64,000 nt of DNA from Bacillus sp. CECT 9360 (GTDB taxonomy: Bacteria; Bacillota; Bacilli; Bacillales; DSM-1321), in NCBI RefSeq assembly GCF_918741275.1, contig NZ_CAKKNA010000011.1, forward strand, positions 62,001-126,000, read 5' to 3'. Shown in pieces: positions 59,003-64,000 of the stretch (position 1 is its first letter; each line of letters starts with the position of its first letter). The position numbers and the translations under genes are program-made. The notes below the pieces were generated by a model that worked only from the letters and a program-made list of their open reading frames with translations, ran no database searches and was not told the DNA's origin.

Positions 59003-59410
59003 ATGACGAATCCGGCTGGATTTTGGAGAAGATTATTGGCTAATATACTAGATGGACTTATTATTGGAATCTCAGTCTCGGTGATCAGTTATTTAATCAC
59101 ACGGAATTGGGAAGCTGATACTTTTGATAGCGTGGCAAATATGGTGTATGCCTTGATTATTCCGATTATTTGGCATGGATATACAGTCGGAAAGAAAATC
59201 ATGGGTGTGCGGATTGCGAAAGTGAATGGCGGTAAATTAGGTTTTGGCGCGATGTTAATGCGTACACTCGTTGCAGGTCTTGTTTACGGCCTAACGATTG
59301 GTATTGCCCTCATAGTCAGCGCATTTATGGTGGGGCTGCGAAAAGACAAAAGAGCTTTACATGATCTGATGGCAGGAACGTATGTCACCTTTGATAAACC
59401 GCAAACTTAA
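59003..59410 (+). CDS. RDD-family membrane protein
   Basis: This is a 135-residue membrane protein with three hydrophobic segments. The RDD pattern is seen in GFWRRLLANILDGLIIG at the start and in RKDKRALHDLMAGTYV at the end (Arg and Asp pairs). Some RDD proteins transport ions or help with salt tolerance, but many have no known role. GGGGGAAGAAG gives the start and a strong terminator follows. Confidence 0.9.
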   Translation: MTNPAGFWRRLLANILDGLIIGISVSVISYLITRNWEADTFDSVANMVYALIIPIIWHGYTVGKKIMGVRIAKVNGGKLGFGAMLMRTLVAGLVYGLTIGIALIVSAFMVGLRKDKRALHDLMAGTYVTFDKPQT

Positions 59411-59502
59411 TAAGTTCCTCCAAAATGAAAATTGGATGAACGTTCAATGGAATTAAAGATATTCTTAAGAACATAGAAAGGTTAAAAAGGATAAAACAAA
59501 GG

Positions 59503-59534
59503 GGGGAGCTCAATTACAGTGAGCTCCCCTTTTT
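59503..59534 (+). terminator. Intrinsic terminator of the RDD gene
   Basis: GGGGAGCTC / GAGCTCCCC, 9 bp, followed by TTTTT. Confidence 0.9.
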
Positions 59535-59837
59535 AGTTTAATGGAGCAGGTTTTAAGGACCATAATAGTGGATAATAAAACAAAACAAAACAAACGCTTA
59601 TCCATTAACTGTGCTATACTTGTAAAACGTACAAATATTTTGTAAATTCTGAAAGTAATTACATTTAAACTAATGGACTTTTTCTATTTGTGACAAGTGT
59701 TTTTCCCTTGTCCAAGAATCTCTTCCGCGGGTTTACGGTAATAAAATAGGTTTTGGGAGGAAAAGCCTTAGGAAATAAACCGCAATTGTATATTCTGAAA
59801 ATAAATTTGGGACAATGGATGGAAAGACAGCTAATGA

Positions 59838-60144
59838 AAAACAAACTTCCGGGTTCCATACGGAGAAATAGGCCAGAATGCATTTGGAGTCCTTCCGCAA
59901 TTTCAAGATCGCGGGCAAATGAGCAGAGTTATTCTTGGAGTAGGAACTTAAGACGTTTTGGTAGCAGGATTAATACCTATGTTGGATATTGAAATTCTTG
60001 GTTCAAGCAGCGATCACGCCGTGGGCGATGCCCCAAAAAAACTTAAGCGTAGGAGATGAAGTAACTTTCAACCTTAACTATGGTGCACTTCTTTCCATAA
60101 TGACTTCCACTTATGTATATAAAAAGTACAGTACCGCCATCTAA
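59838..60144 (+). pseudogene. Decayed ornithine/alanine-racemase-family gene (C-terminal part)
   Basis: Translated pieces match the end of PLP-dependent ornithine/alanine racemases: YGEIGQNAFGVLPQFQDRGQ, MSRVILGVGT, then a TAA; in the same frame DVLVAGLIPMLDIEILGSSS and DHAVGDAPKK, then a frameshift; then VGDEVTFNLNYGALLSIMTS to a stop at 60144. So at least one nonsense codon and one indel are present, and the N-terminal two-thirds, including the PLP lysine, is not seen. The gene is dead. Confidence 0.75.
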
Positions 60145-60515
60145 GCAATCATTCCCGCCATTAATCTCCCTTTTACCTCTCCATTCATGTTTAAAGCCGA
60201 GCGGAGGAGGTTTAATCCTACCTGACCATGCTGACAACAACATTAAAAATAATCTCTATCCGGCATGCCCAATATTTAAATTCAATTCATTCTTCCACAG
60301 AAACTTCTATAAATTCAAAGTTCGTTATATGCAAGAATACTTTTATATAAGTATCCACATTCTATCCACATTCAGTACCGGAATCTCCACATGGATTAAT
60401 AGTAGTTTAGAGGATTCTTCGATGTATCAGATTTAATTAATGAGGGGTTTTGCTTTTCAAAACTTCCTGAATCTTAGACCGACTCGGATAAAAAAAATCA
60501 CGTAATAGTGAACAA
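60145..60515. other. Gene-free stretch
   Basis: No supported gene. GGAGGAGGTTTAATCC (60203) is not followed by a start. Small plus- and minus-strand frames here show no domain. Confidence 0.5.
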
Positions 60516-60881
60516 TTAAGATATATACCAAGAAAAGATAATGGAAAATAGTAATAATGAAGTTCCAGAATATAAAAAGGGGAAAGTAAATCTGAAAGAT
60601 AATAGATAGGGGCTTGAATCCTCTCTTTTTCCTTCAATCTCTTCAAGCACTTGCTTCATCGGACTGGTTTTCCAAAAGAAAAGTCTGAAGCTCCTTATTA
60701 TTCCGCTGAAAAATCCGCCTTGTATCACGAGCATCATGCCACCAAGAAGAGTTAGCATAAGTGAAAAACTGAAAAGGGTATTGATCCATATCAATCTATT
60801 AAAAGAATGATTGAAGTAATAGGAGACAAGAGTTGAAAAAAAAAGTGTTCCCAAAATCACATATATATTTATACGAAACAT
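60516..60881 (-). CDS. Small membrane protein, DUF3899-like
   Basis: This is a 121-residue protein with three hydrophobic segments (about residues 4-22, 33-60 and 98-119). The pattern LLGGMMLVIQGGFFSGIIRSFRLFF in the middle, then KTSPMKQVLEEIEGKR, is like DUF3899 proteins of Bacillus, whose function is unknown. AGGAGTTGTC lies before the ATG. It is a single minus-strand gene divergent from the peptide-binding protein gene. Confidence 0.7.
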   Translation of the reverse strand: MFRINIYVILGTLFFSTLVSYYFNHSFNRLIWINTLFSFSLMLTLLGGMMLVIQGGFFSGIIRSFRLFFWKTSPMKQVLEEIEGKREDSSPYLLSFRFTFPFLYSGTSLLLFSIIFSWYIS

Positions 60882-61040
60882 ATAATGACAACTCCTAAAG
60901 ATAATATATCTGAATTATAACATGCGAGTTTATCGAAACCTTACAAAGGATTAGCTAATAGGACTTTACCTGTAAAAAGTATCAACAAGTATGTTTTCAA
61001 AGTTTTAATTTTAAGTATATCTAAAAAAGGGGAGATTTTA

Positions 61041-62690
61041 TTGAAGAATCATTTAGTGTTTAAGTTGCTATTGCTAATAACGGTAGTAGGTTTGGTGCTT
61101 GCGGGTTGTAATTTTAACTCATCAAAAAAGACAGATTCAGAAAATGGAGAGAATACAAAAACAACTAAAGGAAAGCAAGCATTAAACATGGTGGAAGCAT
61201 CGGAAATCCCAACTATGGACTCCGCTCATGCTCATGATAATGTTTCATTTACAGTGTTGAGCAATGTTAATGAAGGTCTATTCCGGTTAGGTAAAGAGCA
61301 TGAGCCGGAACTCGCTATGGCTGAGAATGAGCAAGTTAGTAAAGATGGATTAGTACATACCTATACTATACGCGATGCTAAATGGAGTAATGGTGAGCCT
61401 GTAACAGCTACCGATTTTGTTTTTGCTTGGCAACGGGTATTTAATGAAACGGGCCATTATGCAAGTATGTTTGAGACTGCAAATATTCTGAATGCAAGCG
61501 AAATATTAAAGGGTGAAAAGCCGGTTAGCGATTTGGGAGTTAAGGCTCTTGATGAGAAAACACTTGAAGTAACATTAGTATCTCCCACTGCTCTTCTTGG
61601 GCAATACTTAACATTTCCTACCTTCTTACCTCAAAATCAAAAGTATGTTGAGAGTCAAGGAAAGAAGTATGCTTTGGAAGCTGATGCACTAATATATAAT
61701 GGGCCCTTTGTTCTCTCGGAATGGAAACACGATGCGAGTTGGAAATATCAGAAAAACCCTGAATATTGGGATGCAGATAGTGTGAAATTAGATGAGGTCA
61801 ATGTATTTGTGGTAAAAGAAGCCGCAACCCAGTTAAACCTTTATGATACAAAAAAAGTAGATATGATTAATTTAAGTTCAGCTTCTGTAGATCAATATAA
61901 AGACAACGAAGACTTTCATGCAATTGCTGACTCGGAAATTTTCTTCCTGCGTTTTAACCATAATCATAAAGCTTTAGGAAATGAAAATATACGTCGTGCG
62001 ATTGATATGAGCTGGGATAAACAAGCCCATGTTGATCGGATTTTAAACAATGGTTCATTAGCTTTGTATGGATTGGTACCAAAGGATTTCTCCTTTTCTC
62101 CAGACGGAAAGGATTTTCGGGATATTAATGGAGATCAGAACCATGGGGAAATCGGGGAAGCACAAGATTATCTCGCTAAGGGATTAAAAGAAATTGGTCA
62201 AGACTCAGTGGAAATTACACTCACAGTTTCTGCTGTTGAAGGAAATGATAAAACCGCCGAATATTTAAAAAACCAAATAGAAAAGAATTTACCAGAATTA
62301 AAAATTAAGATTAAGCTTGTACCTGTAGAACAAAGATACGAGTTAGAATCGGATCTCGATTATGATATGGTAATCTCTGCCTGGGGACCCGACTATATTG
62401 ATCCAATGACATATATCGGGATGTGGGTAACGGATGGCTCCGCCAACCGTATGGACTATACTAATTCCGAGTATGATGCTCTTGTAAAAGAAATCAATGT
62501 AGAAAAAGATGATGTAAAGCGTTATGAAAAGTTGCTGAAAGCGGAAAAGATGCTATTTGACGATTCGGCAATCGCGCCATTATACCAACGAGGTTTAGCT
62601 GTCCTTCAAAAACCTGCTATCAAAGGGTTGGTCCGTCATCCCAGTGGGCCTGATTTCACTTTTAAATGGACTCAAATTGAAGGTGAATAA
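61041..62690 (+). CDS. Oligopeptide ABC transporter substrate-binding lipoprotein
   Basis: This is a 549-residue SBP_bac_5 family protein that captures peptides outside the cell for an Opp/Dpp-type importer. It has a lipid signal ending in VLAGC (about residue 22), then a Ser/Lys/Glu linker. Family motifs include YTIRDAKWSNGEPVTATDFVFAW near 110-130 and AWGPDYIDPMTYI near the end. The TTG start at 61041 follows AAAGGGGAG. No permease genes lie next to it, so it is an orphan receptor. The window's NprX-like peptide would need such an importer, though nothing links them directly. Confidence 0.93.
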   Translation: MKNHLVFKLLLLITVVGLVLAGCNFNSSKKTDSENGENTKTTKGKQALNMVEASEIPTMDSAHAHDNVSFTVLSNVNEGLFRLGKEHEPELAMAENEQVSKDGLVHTYTIRDAKWSNGEPVTATDFVFAWQRVFNETGHYASMFETANILNASEILKGEKPVSDLGVKALDEKTLEVTLVSPTALLGQYLTFPTFLPQNQKYVESQGKKYALEADALIYNGPFVLSEWKHDASWKYQKNPEYWDADSVKLDEVNVFVVKEAATQLNLYDTKKVDMINLSSASVDQYKDNEDFHAIADSEIFFLRFNHNHKALGNENIRRAIDMSWDKQAHVDRILNNGSLALYGLVPKDFSFSPDGKDFRDINGDQNHGEIGEAQDYLAKGLKEIGQDSVEITLTVSAVEGNDKTAEYLKNQIEKNLPELKIKIKLVPVEQRYELESDLDYDMVISAWGPDYIDPMTYIGMWVTDGSANRMDYTNSEYDALVKEINVEKDDVKRYEKLLKAEKMLFDDSAIAPLYQRGLAVLQKPAIKGLVRHPSGPDFTFKWTQIEGE

Positions 62691-62700
62691 ATAGAAATGA

Positions 62701-62732
62701 AAAAAAGGGGTATTACTTATTACCTCTTTTTT
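62701..62732 (+). terminator. Intrinsic terminator of the peptide-binding protein gene
   Basis: AAAAAAGGGGTA pairs with TACCTCTTTTTT (one G-T pair), with T-rich DNA after it. Confidence 0.85.
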
Positions 62733-62739
62733 ATCGTCT

Positions 62740-62884
62740 TCCGACAGAAGACCCCCACTTCAAGGAATGTGAAGGGTGTAGCCCAATGAGTAAGTGGGAG
62801 ATGAATGTCAGTTGGTGATAGCCAAGTCTTTCCTCATTATGCTATAATAGGAACAAATGTTCCTTTTGGAGGTGAGTGAAATTC
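62740..62884 (+). mobile_element. Likely left end of an IS605-family element
   Basis: CCCACTT (62754-62760) pairs with AAGTGGG (62792-62798), with CTTCA/TGAAG inside. This is the sort of subterminal hairpin that IS605-type single-strand transposons use. A TATAAT lies at about 62841. The right end and tnpA are not in view, so the boundaries are not established. Confidence 0.5.
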
Positions 62885-64000
62885 ATGCTTGTGAACAGGG
62901 CCTATAAATTTCGGATCTATCCAAACAAAAGACAAATAGAACTTATCAACAAAACGATAGGCTGTTCAAGGTTCGTGTTCAACTTCTTTCTTGCTAAACA
63001 GAAGGACAAAGACGCTTATTGGCATATCTGCGAAGAAATGGTTCAAAACGGCCAGCTTCCAACGAATAACTGGAAGGGTCAATATTTTAATAAAAATGAA
63101 ACCATAAAATCACTCCCCGAACTTAAAAGGCAATATGATTTTTTGAAGGATGTGGATAGTATTGCCCTGCAAAAATCCGTTGAAAATCTGGCAGATTCCT
63201 ATGACCGCTACTACAAAAAACAAAACAAACAACCTCGATTCAAGTCTAAAAAAAACCAGGTTCAATCCTACACAACGAAACATACAAACGGGAATATAGC
63301 GGTCATTGACAACTACATCAAACTGCCTAAACTTGGACTTGTCCGATTTGCCAAAAGCCGTGAAGTCCAAGGCCGTATCCTACATGCTACAATTAGACGA
63401 AATGCTTCTGGTAAATACTTTGTTTCCCTGGGAACAGAAACAGAAGTAGCAGAATTACCGAAAAGTCACTCAGCCATTGGGATTGATGTTGGGTTAACAG
63501 ATTTTGCTATTCTTTCTGATGGAACGATTTACCCCAATCCGAAATTCTATCGCAAGTTGGAAGAAAAGGTAGCGAAAGCACAGCGGATGATGAATAGGCG
63601 AACCATAGGCAGTTCTAACTGGTATAAAGCCAAAAGGAAAGTCGCCCGCATCCATGAAAAAATTGCGAATGCAAGAAAAGATTATTTAGACAAGGTTTCA
63701 ACTGAAATTGTCAAAAACCACGACATGATTGGAATGGAAGACTTGTCTGTATCGAATATGTTAAAAAATCACAACCTAGCCAAAGCCATCAGCGAAGTAT
63801 CTTGGTCAACATTCAAAACGATGATTGAATATAAAGCGAAATGGTATGGAAAACAGGTTGTAACAGTAGCGAAAAATTTTCCTTCCAGTCAGCTTTGTTC
63901 AGGCTGTGGCTACCGAAATAAAGACGTGAAAAATCTCGGATTGCGTGAGTGGGAGTGCCCCAAGTGTCACACTCATCACCAAAGAGATATTAACGCAGGA
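62885..64000 (+). CDS. tnpB: IS605-family TnpB (RNA-guided nuclease), cut by the window end
   Basis: The frame stays open to the window end, giving at least 372 residues. The N-terminus [20 protein letters not shown] is typical. RuvC acidic residues are the Asp in [11 protein letters not shown] (about 200), the Glu in GMEDLSV (about 285) and the Asp in QRDINAG at the very end. A zinc ribbon, CSGCG ... CPKC, lies between the last two. TnpB guides itself with an RNA made from the element's right end, which would lie beyond the window. GGAGGTGAGTGAAATTC precedes the ATG. No tnpA is seen. Confidence 0.93.
   Translation, partial: MLVNRAYKFRIYPNKRQIELINKTIGCSRFVFNFFLAKQKDKDAYWHICEEMVQNGQLPTNNWKGQYFNKNETIKSLPELKRQYDFLKDVDSIALQKSVENLADSYDRYYKKQNKQPRFKSKKNQVQSYTTKHTNGNIAVIDNYIKLPKLGLVRFAKSREVQGRILHATIRRNASGKYFVSLGTETEVAELPKSHSAIGIDVGLTDFAILSDGTIYPNPKFYRKLEEKVAKAQRMMNRRTIGSSNWYKAKRKVARIHEKIANARKDYLDKVSTEIVKNHDMIGMEDLSVSNMLKNHNLAKAISEVSWSTFKTMIEYKAKWYGKQVVTVAKNFPSSQLCSGCGYRNKDVKNLGLREWECPKCHTHHQRDINAG

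Noticed and set aside
59753..59992. 79-codon gene
   Set aside because: It is another frame of the racemase pseudogene, whose own frame shows the real family motifs.
60437..60646. 69-codon minus-strand gene
   Set aside because: It overlaps the better-supported membrane protein gene at 60516-60881 in another frame and has no ribosome binding site.

Overview
The window looks like chromosomal DNA of a low-GC, endospore-forming Bacillaceae. Gram-positive features include lipoproteins with short lipoboxes, AGGAGG-type ribosome binding sites, PTS genes, a VmlR-type ABC-F protein, YeeI, a KinB-like kinase, a Pho-regulon alkaline phosphatase, and SigB- and ECF-type promoters. No rRNA, tRNA or CRISPR array was seen. 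I cannot name the species.

Layout. 0-4.6 kb: two small lipoproteins around a minus-strand ECF sigma / PadR / FtsW-like operon, then a DivIVA-like fragment and a DinB gene. 4.6-9.7 kb: vmlR behind an attenuator leader, a second DinB gene, and a CapA-family gene behind a short leader ORF and an SD-covering hairpin, then gene debris. 9.9-15.2 kb: a PadR/membrane-protein pair, a KinB-like kinase, small exported or membrane proteins and an HxlR regulator. 15.8-20.1 kb: zwf, a short-type gnd and an iron alcohol dehydrogenase. 20.2-32.4 kb: mostly single genes (signal peptidase, three acetyltransferase/unknown genes, two SRPBCC proteins, one of them with an ArsR regulator, an MFS exporter, a VOC protein, a DJ-1/PfpI-like protein, DUF2975 plus a YozG-type regulator, an alpha/beta hydrolase) with several decayed genes between them. 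32.4-41.9 kb: an AT-rich accessory stretch with an NprR-like quorum-sensing regulator and its own unlisted signal-peptide gene, several unrecognised proteins, a hydrolase-like protein, 20-bp direct repeats, and a Vps62-domain protein that may be a pore-forming toxin. 42.2-46.6 kb: alkaline phosphatase under PhoP boxes, a lipoprotein, DbpA helicase, and a VOC gene cut by one amber codon. 46.7-52.1 kb: a mannitol-type PTS operon (mtlA, mtlF, mtlD) that also carries SIS/hexuloisomerase-like and Rpe-like genes, divergent from a DeoR regulator. 52.3-64 kb: DinB, an MFS exporter divergent from a CGNR regulator with matched operators, an acetyltransferase, yeeI, an array of seven 52-bp hairpin repeats, a SigB-type stress gene, a GC-rich interspersed repeat, an RDD protein, a decayed ornithine-racemase-like gene, an oligopeptide-binding lipoprotein, and the left part of an IS605-type tnpB running off the window.

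The strongest regulatory readings come from the sequence itself: the vmlR attenuator, the capA leader ORF, the ECF autoregulatory promoter, paired operators for the CGNR and ArsR regulators, four PhoP boxes, a cre site and a SigB promoter. At least eight genes are interrupted by stops or frameshifts. Either this region is decaying or some indels are sequence errors. Dispersed copies of a short intergenic repeat (AACGGGNGC... type) lie between many genes.
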